64,000 nt of DNA from assembly GCF_013408825.1 (NCBI RefSeq), contig NZ_JACCBZ010000012.1, forward strand, positions 1 to 64,000. Direction: 5' to 3'. The position numbers and the translations under genes were made by a program. Below the pieces are notes generated by a model. That model made no database searches, was not told the DNA's origin, and saw nothing but the letters and a program-made list of their open reading frames with translations. Each line of letters starts with the position of its first letter. The stretch's first letter is position 1. This DNA is from Mucilaginibacter tundrae. GTDB lineage: Bacteria > Bacteroidota > Bacteroidia > Sphingobacteriales > Sphingobacteriaceae. Below, one piece after another: positions 28,348 through 36,818 of the stretch.

Positions 28348-28564
28348 ATTGGGCTAGATTTTTTGTTGCTGTTAACATAATGGCAGCATGTTTGTAGATA
28401 GGATATCGGTCCTACACTTACCTGTAGAATGAAAACAACATCTACCTATTAAAAATGAATTCTCAGACACCCAAGCTGAAAATTTTTGTTCTTTGTTTTG
28501 GGTTTAATCAATAGTTTAAATTAATTAGGGGAAAGGGAGCTTCAAAAGAGCTCTCTTTTTTTTT
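28348..28564 (+). ncRNA. Candidate structured RNA of about 215 nt
   Basis: The 523-nt gap 28101-28623 has no convincing gene but holds several hairpins in series. TGCTGTTA / TGGCAGCA (28367-28374 / 28381-28388) comes first. GTAGAT / ATCTAC (28394-28399 / 28440-28445) encloses two alternative hairpins, TAGGA/TCCTA (28399-28403 / 28410-28414) and CTACA/TGTAG (28412-28416 / 28423-28427). These two overlap and so exclude each other. A terminator closes the unit. TTAATTTG at 28334-28341 is one mismatch from a -7 box. Size and layout would suit a 6S-like RNA or a leader of the next gene. Confidence 0.4.
28531..28564 (+). terminator. Intrinsic terminator
   Basis: GGGAGCT / AGCTCTC arms (one G-T pair) with a 7-nt loop and nine T. 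It lies 60 nt before the acyl-CoA dehydrogenase ATG, with no plus-strand gene ahead, so it ends an untranslated transcript or works as an attenuator. Confidence 0.8.
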
Positions 28565-28623
28565 GAATAATTTTTTACTATGCATGCATAACATTATTTT
28601 TACGACAAGCTAATTAACCAAAC

Positions 28624-29763
28624 ATGAATTTTGAATTTACTGAAGAACAACTGATGGTGCGCCAGGCCGCGCGTGATTTTGCCCAAAATGAATTAAAACC
28701 AGGTGTTATTGATAGGGATGAGCACCAAAAATTTCCGGCTGAACAAATAAAAAAACTGGGCGAACTAGGTTTTATGGGCTTGATGACATCCGAGCAGTAT
28801 GGCGGCAGTGGTATGGATGCCATATCGTATGTATTAGTGATGGAGGAATTATCAAAGGTTGATGCTTCGGCTTCGGTAGTTATTTCCGTAAATAATTCAT
28901 TGGTGTGTTATGGGTTGGAGAAGTTCGGCACCGAAGAACAAAAACAAAAATATTTAATCCCCTTAGCCAAAGGCGAAAAGATAGGCGCTTTTTGCTTATC
29001 AGAACCAGAGGCAGGATCCGACGCTACATCACAGCAAACTACGGCTATTGATATGGGCGACCATTATTTATTGAATGGTACAAAAAACTGGATCACAAAT
29101 GGTAATTCAGCATCAACCTATCTTGTTATAGCGCAAACGGATGCGAGTAAAAAACATCACGGCATAAACGCGCTGATCGTGGAGCGTGGCATGGAAGGTT
29201 TTACCATCGGCCCAAAAGAAAATAAAATGGGCATACGCGGGTCGGATACGCACTCACTGATGTTTACTGATGTTAAAGTACCTAAAGAAAACCGCATAGG
29301 CGAAGAGGGTTTCGGCTTTAAATTCGCGATGACGACTTTAGAGGGCGGACGTATTGGTATCGCTTCGCAGGCATTGGGGATTGCATCAGGTGCTTATGAG
29401 CTGGCGGTACAATATGCCAAGGAACGCAAGGCTTTTGGTAAAACCATAGCTAACCTGCAATCCATACAGTTTAAACTGGCCGATATGGCTACTGAAATTG
29501 AAGCGGCCAGATTAATGTGTTTAAAAGCGGCCTGGTTAAAAGACCACCACCTGCCTTATGGGCAGGCAAGCGCTATGGCTAAGCTTTTCGCATCAAAAGT
29601 AGCAATGGACACCACCATTGAAGCGGTGCAGATACATGGCGGCTATGGCTTTGTAAAAGAGTTCCATGTGGAGCGTTTGATGCGCGATGCCAAGATCACG
29701 CAGATATATGAAGGAACATCAGAAATTCAGAAGATTGTCATATCGCGCGAGGTGTTGAAATAA
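28624..29763 (+). CDS. Acyl-CoA dehydrogenase
   Basis: The 379-aa flavoprotein has the normal family length. The first signature is AFCLSEPEAGSDA near residues 122-134; the second is QIHGGYGFVKEFHVERLMRD near 338-357. The catalytic Glu is in QIYEGTSEIQK near 363, the position used by short-chain and medium-chain enzymes. It introduces the alpha-beta double bond of acyl-CoA and passes electrons to ETF. It is closest by appearance to short/branched-chain or butyryl-CoA enzymes. It is apparently monocistronic. Confidence 0.93.
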   Translation: MNFEFTEEQLMVRQAARDFAQNELKPGVIDRDEHQKFPAEQIKKLGELGFMGLMTSEQYGGSGMDAISYVLVMEELSKVDASASVVISVNNSLVCYGLEKFGTEEQKQKYLIPLAKGEKIGAFCLSEPEAGSDATSQQTTAIDMGDHYLLNGTKNWITNGNSASTYLVIAQTDASKKHHGINALIVERGMEGFTIGPKENKMGIRGSDTHSLMFTDVKVPKENRIGEEGFGFKFAMTTLEGGRIGIASQALGIASGAYELAVQYAKERKAFGKTIANLQSIQFKLADMATEIEAARLMCLKAAWLKDHHLPYGQASAMAKLFASKVAMDTTIEAVQIHGGYGFVKEFHVERLMRDAKITQIYEGTSEIQKIVISREVLK

Positions 29764-29901
29764 TCTATCGATTTTATATACATTTGGATTGTATAAGTGC
29801 GAATGACGTCGACTCACCCTCACGTTGCTTCTCTTATCGTCCTCTCTTCCGTTACGCGGTAAAGGGGGTAGGCACATATTTATATAACTGACTTCTACAT
29901 C

Positions 29902-31131
29902 ATGAAAAACAAAGCGCTGCTGATAGCACTATTCTTCTTAATTATTAATGCGGCCTTCGCCCAAAGCAAACTGCCTACCGGCACCTGGCGTGGGGTAATT
30001 ACCAATACATCGGGGCATAATCTTCCTTTTAATTTTGAGGTGAGTGATACAGCAGGGCATCAGCAAATAGCGATTATGAATGGCGCTGAGCGTTTAAAGG
30101 TTACTGATGTAAAAGTTATTGGCGATTCGGTGTTTATACACATGCCTTTATTTGATTCGGAGTTTAAGTTGAAATTGGTTGGCAACAATTTGCAGGGAAA
30201 CTGGATAAAACACTCGGCTGATAAACAGTATTTGTTACCATTTAAAGCTACCGCTAATACTACCTACCGCTTTTTCGCACCAGGCCATGCATCAAGCCTG
30301 AATGTCGCCGGCAGGTGGACCGCTATTTTTGGCGATGGCGCCAGCAGGGACACCACAGTAGGTGAATTTAAACAAAACGGCGAAGATGTTACCGGTACTT
30401 TTTTAACCACAACCGGCGATTATCGCTATTTGCAAGGAACAATTAAAGACGATAGCTTATATTTAAGCTGCTTTGATGGCGGGCATGCTTTTATATTTAT
30501 AGCCAAAGTAAATGCTGATAATACTTTGACCGATGGTAAAATGTATTCCGGCTACTCTGGCTTGGACCATTGGACCGCCTATCGGAATGAAAATGCTAAG
30601 TTACCTGATGCTTACTCTTTAACGGTTTTAAAACCGGGATATAAAACCATTGCATTTACTTTCAAAGATACAGAAGGCAACACAGTATCATTAAGTGACG
30701 CAAGGTATAAGAACAAAGTAGTTATTGTGCAGATAATGGGCTCGTGGTGCCCGAATTGTATGGACGAAACCGCCTTTATTAATGGCGGCTATTATCAAAA
30801 ATATCACCCTAAGGGCGTTGAAGTAATTGGTTTGGCGTATGAACGCACGCCAGATTTTGCGCAATCAAAAAAGGCTGTGCAACAAATTAAGGCACATTTT
30901 AATATTCCTTACCCGATATTAATAACCGGTTATACCCCCGGCCATGGCGACCCGCAGAAAAGTTTGCCCATGCTGGCGGATTTCAAGGGTTTCCCGACTA
31001 CCATTATTATTGATAAGCAAGGGAATGTTCGCAAGATACATACCGGATTCAGTGGTCCGGGTACAGGCGACTATTACACCCAGTTTGTTGATGAGTTTGA
31101 TAGGTTGACGGATAAGTTGCTTGCAGAATAA
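29902..31131 (+). CDS. Secreted TlpA-like thioredoxin-fold protein
   Basis: The 409-aa protein has a signal peptide (MKNKALLIALFFLIINAAFA). About 230 residues of beta-rich N-terminal domain (the lipocalin-like region common in Bacteroidota TlpA proteins) precede an AhpC/TSA-like thioredoxin fold. The redox motif is GSWCPNCMDET near residue 285 (CPNC), and a cis-Pro loop appears at FPTTIIIDKQG near 367. It probably acts as a periplasmic disulfide reductase, with substrates unknown. Confidence 0.9.
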   Translation: MKNKALLIALFFLIINAAFAQSKLPTGTWRGVITNTSGHNLPFNFEVSDTAGHQQIAIMNGAERLKVTDVKVIGDSVFIHMPLFDSEFKLKLVGNNLQGNWIKHSADKQYLLPFKATANTTYRFFAPGHASSLNVAGRWTAIFGDGASRDTTVGEFKQNGEDVTGTFLTTTGDYRYLQGTIKDDSLYLSCFDGGHAFIFIAKVNADNTLTDGKMYSGYSGLDHWTAYRNENAKLPDAYSLTVLKPGYKTIAFTFKDTEGNTVSLSDARYKNKVVIVQIMGSWCPNCMDETAFINGGYYQKYHPKGVEVIGLAYERTPDFAQSKKAVQQIKAHFNIPYPILITGYTPGHGDPQKSLPMLADFKGFPTTIIIDKQGNVRKIHTGFSGPGTGDYYTQFVDEFDRLTDKLLAE

Positions 31132-31171
31132 TTTTGATTACATTTTCAACTTGTCATTGCTAGGTACAAAG

Positions 31172-31361
31172 CTATCTCTATGTTATATAGAGATAGTCGG
31201 ATTTCTTTTCTTTGGTATCGCTGACGCTATGTCGTCACTTTCTTTTTCCGCAAAAGAAAGTAACCAAAGAAAACTCCCGGCTGCGCCTGCCTCTATTATT
31301 GTTAGTGCTTTTAGTTGGATCCGTGCGAACCGAGCCAGACGATGCCGCTTTTTGGCGGTTA
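31172..31361. repeat. Composite intergenic repeat with three nested palindromes
   Basis: The 291-nt gap holds a 10-bp hairpin (31172-31196, CTATCTCTAT / ATAGAGATAG). It also holds a nested pair: outer TTTTCTTTGGT / ACCAAAGAAAA (31206-31216 / 31263-31273) and inner CTTTCTTTT / AAAAGAAAG (31238-31246 / 31252-31260). A 30-nt block follows at 31332-31361 that recurs at 36642-36671 with 27/30 identity. No credible gene lies here; the 99-aa frame across it is part of the repeat. The first hairpin may also end the upstream transcript. Confidence 0.7.
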
Positions 31362-31422
31362 AGGAGGAGCCTGTGCTTTTATTGAATATCTTATCGCGTC
31401 ATAACAAATTTTATAATTAACC

Positions 31423-32676
31423 TTACGCTTTTTCTTCCCAGATCATACATAAATGCAGGATGGTTTCAACTGCTTTTTGCATGTCTTGTACGGATACCCA
31501 CTCCTGCTTGCCGTGGAACGCGTGCTCGCCGGCGAAGATGTTGGGGCAGGGCAAACCCATAAATGATAATCTTGAGCCATCGGTACCGCCGCGAATACTG
31601 CATAGTTTGGCGTTTAAGCCTGCACGCCTTATGGCTTCCATGCCATACTCAACAATTTGGGGTTGTTTTTCCAGCACGCCCTTCATGTTACGGTATTGAG
31701 GCTTGATTTCAATTGTGCGTGATGAACTTGGATATTTTTTTAATACTTCATCAGCAAGGTTGCGGATAACTCTTTCATGTTCTTTTAATTTGTGCTCCTC
31801 AAAATCGCGAACGATAAAATCAATGGTCGCCTCCTCCACATGGCCTGAAATCGCAACCGGGTGCACAAAACCCTGCATACCACTGGTGCCTTCGGGTGAT
31901 ACATTTAATGGCAGCTTCGCTATAATTTCACCAGCAATTTTAATGGCGCTTTCCATTTTGCCTTTAGCAAAACCGGGGTGCGCACTAAGGCCATGAATGA
32001 TGAGTTTTAAACCATCGGCACTAAAAGTTTCATTTTCCATATTGCCTGCGCTTTCACCATCGATGGTGTAACCCGCATATGCGCCTAACTTTTTAATATC
32101 TACCTTATCAACACCACGGCCAATCTCTTCATCAGGGGTAAATAATATGCGGATGTCGCCGTGTTTAATTTCTGGATGGTTGATCAAATGGTAACAGGCA
32201 TCCATAATTTCGGCAACACCTGCTTTATTATCGGCACCCAGTAATGTAGTGCCGCTAGCTGTAATAATATCGTTACCTATCTGATTTTTTAGATCGGGGT
32301 GGTCACTCATTTTTAACACTTGTGAATTATCATCTGGCAAAACCAGATCCTGCCCCTGGTAATTTTTATGTATGATAGGTTTTACATTTTCGCCGCTGCA
32401 ATCGGGCGAGGTATCCATATGTGAGCAAAAGCAGATCACAGGTACGTTAGCTTTATTGGTATTAGCCGGTATTGTTGCATAAACGTAACCATATTCATCT
32501 ATATGCGCATCGGTAACACCTATTGCTAATAATTCCTTAACCAGTAAGTTACCAAGGTTCTTTTGCTTTGCTGTTGAGGGGTAGGAATCCGACCCGGGGT
32601 CTGATTGGGTATCTATTTCTACATATCGCAAAAAACGATCGGTAACATTAAATGATAATATTGCGTTTAAAGTCAT
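31423..32676 (-). CDS. pepT: Peptidase T (tripeptide aminopeptidase)
   Basis: The 417-aa protein matches the M20B family across its length. SHMDTSPD near residue 85 gives the first zinc His and catalytic Asp, GADNKAGVAE near 147 the bridging Asp, and FTPDEEIGRG near 179 the general base Glu. Further zinc ligands lie in TIDGESAG and near the C terminus in FAGEHAFHGKQEW. It cleaves the N-terminal residue from tripeptides in the cytoplasm. It is monocistronic. Confidence 0.95.
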   Translation of the reverse strand: MTLNAILSFNVTDRFLRYVEIDTQSDPGSDSYPSTAKQKNLGNLLVKELLAIGVTDAHIDEYGYVYATIPANTNKANVPVICFCSHMDTSPDCSGENVKPIIHKNYQGQDLVLPDDNSQVLKMSDHPDLKNQIGNDIITASGTTLLGADNKAGVAEIMDACYHLINHPEIKHGDIRILFTPDEEIGRGVDKVDIKKLGAYAGYTIDGESAGNMENETFSADGLKLIIHGLSAHPGFAKGKMESAIKIAGEIIAKLPLNVSPEGTSGMQGFVHPVAISGHVEEATIDFIVRDFEEHKLKEHERVIRNLADEVLKKYPSSSRTIEIKPQYRNMKGVLEKQPQIVEYGMEAIRRAGLNAKLCSIRGGTDGSRLSFMGLPCPNIFAGEHAFHGKQEWVSVQDMQKAVETILHLCMIWEEKA

Positions 32677-32704
32677 AACGTTAGATTTTTTTCGGTGGAA
32701 ATTC

Positions 32705-32712
32705 TACTTTTG
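32705..32712 (+). promoter_or_regulatory. Putative -7 promoter box
   Basis: TACTTTTG matches TAnnTTTG and lies 60 nt before the outer-membrane protein start. The -33 region is a T-run without a clean TTTG. Confidence 0.35.
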
Positions 32713-32771
32713 CAGCTTCCCCGATTGAACAGGCATCAAAATTGATAAATTATTGAATTAAAATAGGGCTA

Positions 32772-33512
32772 TTGAAAAAATACTTTTTACTTTTTGTTTT
32801 ATTACTCGCTTCAGTAATTGTAAAGGCGCAGGGCGATTATAACTTTAGCCCATACGGAGTAGGCTTTGGAGTTAGTACCATTCGCGGTTATACCAATGTT
32901 GCCAAGCAAAACAACACGCTGTCGGGCAATATTAATTTCACTTATAATTATAGCCCTTATTTGCCGGTAACCATTGAATTGGAAGATGGCAGGTTATGGG
33001 GTGGCAGCCGGGTTACCGACCCAAGCAAACGCGAGTACGAGAATAATTTTATGGCATTATATGTACATGCCGATTTGCAATTAGGCCAAATTATAGATTA
33101 TGATTATAGCTCATTTAACGAAGCCATTAAAAACTTATACTTTGGCGGCGGTTTTGGGTTTGTGAATGATAATGTTCAAAATCAACGTACTAACCTTAAC
33201 ACTACTTCGCAATACCCAACGCAGGGTAGTTATGTTTTCCCTGGTATCGATAAAAGTTTAAACCTGGCTATACCATTGCGCTTTGGATACGAGGTTAAAA
33301 TTTACAACGAATACGATGAGCCTTATATAAGGATTGACCTGGAATACCAACACAACATAGTTTTTGGCGAAGGTTTAGATGGCTATGACGACCCGCCGAG
33401 CCAGTTTAAAAACCAACACCCCGATCAGTACCGAAACATAGGCATTGTTTTTAAATACAATTTTGGTACAATACGGGCGTTTACAAAACGAATTAGAGGT
33501 ACAAGTTTTTGA
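32772..33512 (+). CDS. Predicted outer-membrane beta-barrel protein
   Basis: The start is a TTG at 32772, chosen because it yields a proper signal peptide (MKKYFLLFVLLLASVIVKAQ). The 246-aa mature region alternates hydrophobic and polar residues with aromatic strand ends (NINFTYNYSPY, NLYFGGGFGFV, RNIGIVFKYNFG), the pattern of Bacteroidota outer-membrane barrels of about 8-10 strands. Function unknown. Its TGA overlaps the TTG of the following YjbR gene (TTGA), so the two are co-translated. Confidence 0.8.
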   Translation: MKKYFLLFVLLLASVIVKAQGDYNFSPYGVGFGVSTIRGYTNVAKQNNTLSGNINFTYNYSPYLPVTIELEDGRLWGGSRVTDPSKREYENNFMALYVHADLQLGQIIDYDYSSFNEAIKNLYFGGGFGFVNDNVQNQRTNLNTTSQYPTQGSYVFPGIDKSLNLAIPLRFGYEVKIYNEYDEPYIRIDLEYQHNIVFGEGLDGYDDPPSQFKNQHPDQYRNIGIVFKYNFGTIRAFTKRIRGTSF

Positions 33513-33865
33513 ACGTAGAGGAATTACGCGATTATTGCCTGCAGAAAAGCGGTGTAACCGAAGGGCTGCCCTTCGGCGAGGATACGCTTGTGTTTAAGGT
33601 AGGCAATAAAATATTTTTATTGATAAGCCTTAATAGCGGCAACCGGTTCAACGTAAAATGTGACCCGGAGCTAGCCATTGAACTTCGTGACCGCCACCCG
33701 GAAGTAATCCCAGGTTTCCACATGAATAAAGCACATTGGAATACAGTTTACACGGATGGGAACCTAACAAATAAACAACTCCGCGAAATGATCGACCATT
33801 CCTACTCCTTGATTTTAAAGAGCCTGCCGAAAGCAGCACAAGCCGAAATTACAGCAACTAAATAA
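33509..33865 (+). CDS. MmcQ/YjbR family protein
   Basis: The 118-aa protein has the compact YjbR fold signature. It has an N-terminal LRDYCLQKSGVTEGLPFGED, the central VFKVGNKIFLLI, the NVKCDPELA strand-helix, and the conserved PGFHMNKAHWNTV. Members are annotated as DNA-binding-like (CyaY fold) with no settled function. Translation starts at TTG overlapping the preceding stop by 3 nt. A rhomboid protease gene follows after 6 nt, making a three-gene operon. Confidence 0.88.
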   Translation: MNVEELRDYCLQKSGVTEGLPFGEDTLVFKVGNKIFLLISLNSGNRFNVKCDPELAIELRDRHPEVIPGFHMNKAHWNTVYTDGNLTNKQLREMIDHSYSLILKSLPKAAQAEITATK

Positions 33866-33871
33866 TCTGAA

Positions 33872-34495
33872 ATGATCGAAATTTTAAGAGAGACGCCTGT
33901 AGCGTCGCTCATATTTGTTATTACCATAATTACTACTGTGATGGCATTCAACAACCAAGAATTGCTATCGGAACTAATATTACACCCTTACAGCGTAGCC
34001 CGTAAAAAACGTATTTATACTGTTATTACTAGCGGGCTGATCCACGGCGATTGGATGCATTTAGCATTTAATATGTTCTCCTATTATTTCTTCGCTTTTC
34101 AGTTGGAGAAATTAATGGGGCACTGGCAGTTTGGATTGTTATATGTAGCCAGCTTAATATTAAGCGACCTGCCAACGGTTTATAAGCACAGGGATGATTA
34201 TCAATATCGCTGCCTTGGCGCATCGGGAGCGGTTAGTGCGGTTATTTTTGGTTTTATTATGTATAACCCGTCAAGCGGCATGATGATCATGCCAATTCCT
34301 GTCGCGATACCCGCTATTGTATTCGGCCCGTTATATTTAGTGTATTGCTATTTTTCTTCGAGACAAGCACGTGACCATGTAAACCATGACGCGCACTTAT
34401 ACGGTGCATTAAGCGGGCTAATCATTGTGATTATATTTAACACGCATGTAGTTACTCAATTTATTAATGAGGTAAGTCGATCGTATTTTCATTAA
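33872..34495 (+). CDS. Rhomboid family intramembrane serine protease
   Basis: The 207-aa membrane protein has the rhomboid core. HGDWMHLAFNMFSYYF supplies the oxyanion-side His and Asn on helix 2. GASGAVSA near residue 118 carries the catalytic Ser. HDAHLYGALSG near residue 170 carries the catalytic His. It cleaves transmembrane substrates within the bilayer. Its 3' end overlaps the 3' end of the convergent hypothetical gene by 32 nt. Confidence 0.92.
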   Translation: MIEILRETPVASLIFVITIITTVMAFNNQELLSELILHPYSVARKKRIYTVITSGLIHGDWMHLAFNMFSYYFFAFQLEKLMGHWQFGLLYVASLILSDLPTVYKHRDDYQYRCLGASGAVSAVIFGFIMYNPSSGMMIMPIPVAIPAIVFGPLYLVYCYFSSRQARDHVNHDAHLYGALSGLIIVIIFNTHVVTQFINEVSRSYFH

Positions 34496-35453
34496 CAAAC
34501 TCGCCGTTGGCATCAAATAAAAAGCTCATCGGGTTTTCCGGGTTTTTGATGATCTCTAATAGCAGGAATCCCCAATTTTTCCAGAAGCTTTCCAGTACCT
34601 GTCCGTAAATTTTATTGTTCCAGGTATCAAATAAGGGTTTGGTACTCATGCCCCGTAATGGCATCGCCTCTAAATAAATAGTATCGTCAACAGGCAAAAT
34701 ATTGTACTCGGGCAGGCGGTTAAACAGGTAGGCTGAGTAAAACACGCGCCCGCTGAATTCTTCAAACTGTATGGGGTGCAGTGTTTGGCTGCCTATTTTA
34801 TTTAAAACTTCTTTATGGTATGATTTATTGGCGCCGTTATCCTGCAGACAGATAACCAAGCCGAAATCACGTATCCTCAGCGCGAAGGTCATGGTGTTGA
34901 TCTCGTCGCGATAGCCAAACTCCTTTTCGTTGTTATCTACCTTAAATAAAAAAACGCTATAAGGCCTAAAATCGTCAAATTGCAAAGGCAAATTGATGCT
35001 TTGCAGCATTAAATGCAGGTGGCTGAACTTATGGATGATGGATTGCGATATATTGAACTCCTCGCCCTGCGAATGCTGCAGTTTAATACCACTTTGGATC
35101 TCGTTAAAAATAATACCGTACAATAGTTTACCCGCCCATTGAAACAGCTTTAGTTCATCAATATTTTTAAGTGCATCGTAACCGATCTCGAATGCCGCGG
35201 CCATTTCGGCTTCTAAGGGCTCTAACCATTTCTCATTTACCTCCGCCGCGCAGGGGATCTTTAAATCCTTATAAGTTGCCATGCTTTCATCAAGCAATTT
35301 AAAAGGCTGGTCTTCCAGCTTGTAGCGGCTCATGAGCCATTGCGGGAAAACCTGGATCTTCTCTTCGGATGATGTTAATTTTTGTCCGCTTAAAAAGCAA
35401 GTGGTATTACTAAAGTTATTGCTTTCAAACGGATGATAAATTTGTGCCGGCAT
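34464..35453 (-). CDS. Conserved hypothetical protein
   Basis: I place the start at the ATG at 35453 (MPAQIYHPFES), because the 24 codons before it would overlap the divergent epimerase gene region. The resulting protein is 329 aa and apparently soluble. CFLSGQKLTSSEEKIQVFPQWL near the start recalls an HNH-like or zinc-ribbon beginning, but only one Cys of a potential pair is there. I recognise no catalytic motif. It is divergent from the dipeptide epimerase with 54 nt between starts. Confidence 0.75.
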   Translation of the reverse strand: MPAQIYHPFESNNFSNTTCFLSGQKLTSSEEKIQVFPQWLMSRYKLEDQPFKLLDESMATYKDLKIPCAAEVNEKWLEPLEAEMAAAFEIGYDALKNIDELKLFQWAGKLLYGIIFNEIQSGIKLQHSQGEEFNISQSIIHKFSHLHLMLQSINLPLQFDDFRPYSVFLFKVDNNEKEFGYRDEINTMTFALRIRDFGLVICLQDNGANKSYHKEVLNKIGSQTLHPIQFEEFSGRVFYSAYLFNRLPEYNILPVDDTIYLEAMPLRGMSTKPLFDTWNNKIYGQVLESFWKNWGFLLLEIIKNPENPMSFLFDANGEFVNENTIDLPH

Positions 35454-35507
35454 GGGTGCAAAGATAAGTATGAAATTCGTTTTGAAAATTTTAGCTTTGA
35501 ATTTAAC

Positions 35508-36521
35508 ATGGAACTGACTTATCAACCCTTCGAACTGCAGTTAAAGCACACGTTTACCATCGCCAAATTTTCGCGCACCTCAACACCTGTCATGTTGTTG
35601 GAAATAGCGCACGAGGGCTTAATTGGCTACGGGGAGGCATCTATGGTGCCTTACATGAGCGAAACTTATGAAACGGCCTTTGCATTTTTAAAAAAGGTGG
35701 ATTCTGCTCAATTTAAATACCCTTTTAATTTTGAGGAAACCAGCGCGTATCTGAATAGTTTGGCGTCGGGAAATACCGCCATTAAAGCAGGGATAGATAT
35801 TGCTTTGCATGATTTGGATGGCAAACTACAAAATAAACCCTGCTGGCAATTATTAGGCAGTAACCTCGCCCAAATGCCGGTAAGCAGTTTTACCATCGGC
35901 ATTGATACGCCTGAAATTATGCGCCAAAAAGTACAGGAAGCCTCTGAGTACAAAATCATCAAAGTAAAGCTGGGCAGGGATAACGATAAAGAGATCATCC
36001 AAACCATACGTTCAGTAACAGATGTGCCTTTGTATGTAGATGCTAACCAGGGATGGACGGACCTGGAGAAAAGTCTTGACCTAACTTATTGGCTGAAGGA
36101 GCAGGGTGTTATTTTGATTGAGCAACCGATGCTGAAAACTGATCGAGACAGTAATGCCTGGCTGACGGAGCGGAGTCCGCTACCGATAATTGCTGATGAG
36201 GCGATGCAGACATTTGAGGATGTAGAGCGGGCTCAAGGAGCTTATCATGGTATTAATATTAAACTGATGAAATCTGCCGGGATGTACGAGGCACATAGAA
36301 TGATCCTGAAAGCGCGTGATTTAGGATTGAATGTAATGATCGGCTGTATGACGGAAACGAGCTGTGCAGCTTTGGCAGGCGCTGCACTTGCCCCTTTATG
36401 TGATTGGGCTGATTTGGATGGGCCATTGTTAACCAGTAATAACCCCTTTGTATTGCCAGAGTTTGTGGATGGGAAATGGATTTTGAGTGGGGAGAGTGGG
36501 TTGGGGTTGAAGTTACTATAG
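35508..36521 (+). CDS. Dipeptide epimerase (L-Ala-D/L-Glu epimerase type, enolase superfamily)
   Basis: Start placed at the ATG at 35508 (MELTYQPFELQ), giving 337 aa, typical for the family. The muconate-lactonising subgroup residues are visible: KVKLG (KxK base), YVDANQGW (metal Asp), LIEQPM (metal Glu), IADEAM (metal Asp) and GINIKLMKSAG (second Lys). Members epimerise dipeptides, commonly L-Ala-D-Glu from murein recycling; exact substrate specificity cannot be read by eye. Confidence 0.92.
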   Translation: MELTYQPFELQLKHTFTIAKFSRTSTPVMLLEIAHEGLIGYGEASMVPYMSETYETAFAFLKKVDSAQFKYPFNFEETSAYLNSLASGNTAIKAGIDIALHDLDGKLQNKPCWQLLGSNLAQMPVSSFTIGIDTPEIMRQKVQEASEYKIIKVKLGRDNDKEIIQTIRSVTDVPLYVDANQGWTDLEKSLDLTYWLKEQGVILIEQPMLKTDRDSNAWLTERSPLPIIADEAMQTFEDVERAQGAYHGINIKLMKSAGMYEAHRMILKARDLGLNVMIGCMTETSCAALAGAALAPLCDWADLDGPLLTSNNPFVLPEFVDGKWILSGESGLGLKLL

Positions 36522-36523
36522 AA

Positions 36524-36554
36524 TCATCATTGCGGGCGGTCGCGTAGCAACCCC
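36524..36554. repeat. Dispersed repeat, copy 1 of 2
   Basis: A 31-nt segment containing CATTGCGGGCGGT, just after the epimerase stop. It recurs at 40828-40859 with four differences. It resembles the CATTGCGAGCG-type intergenic repeat found widely in Bacteroidota. Confidence 0.6.
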
Positions 36555-36641
36555 AAACTTTACAGGTTGATAAGCATGGCCGCTCATCTGATGGTATCGC
36601 TAGCCGCTAAGGCGTCACTTGTAGTTGGGTCTGTGCTAGTC

Positions 36642-36671
36642 GAGCCAGACAATGCCGGTTTTTGGCGGTGA
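36642..36671. repeat. Second copy of the 30-nt intergenic repeat
   Basis: The core GAGCCAGACAATGCCG and following T-rich hairpin match 31332-31361 at 27 of 30 positions. Similarity extends weakly upstream (GGTATCGCT, GTCACTT, TAGTTGG), so the full element is longer, roughly 36585-36695. Confidence 0.65.
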
Positions 36672-36692
36672 CGGGTGGGTAGTGCTTTTATT

Positions 36693-36788
36693 ATTTGTCA
36701 TTCTGAGCGGAGCGAAGAATCTTCTAAACCTTGCATAGTTCGCTTTGCAAATCGTAGAAGATTCTTCGCTCCGCTCAGAATGACAAAT
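36693..36788. repeat. 33-bp perfect inverted repeat (REP/BIME-like)
   Basis: Arms at 36693-36725 and 36756-36788 are exact reverse complements over 33 bp, containing CATTCTGAGCGGAGCGAAG. The 30-nt loop has its own TTGCA/TGCAA stem. The motif is a known kind of Bacteroidota intergenic palindrome. It lies after the epimerase gene and before the convergent prohibitin-like gene, where it may also end transcription from both sides. Confidence 0.9.
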
Positions 36789-36818
36789 AGAATAGCTATA
36801 AAGTATACACGTCACTTA

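Noticed and set aside
29815..29870. Possible palindromic repeat CCTCTCTTCCG...CGGTAAAGGGGG
   Set aside because: The arms pair poorly. It may be a decayed copy of a common Bacteroidota element, but the evidence is too weak to annotate.
31121..31420. 99-aa plus-strand open frame
   Set aside because: It overlaps the end of the TlpA-like gene and runs through nested palindromes and a dispersed repeat. Not a gene.
35433..35507. Extended N terminus of the dipeptide epimerase
   Set aside because: It overlaps the divergent gene's start region and adds residues unlike the family. The ATG at 35508 gives the usual N terminus.
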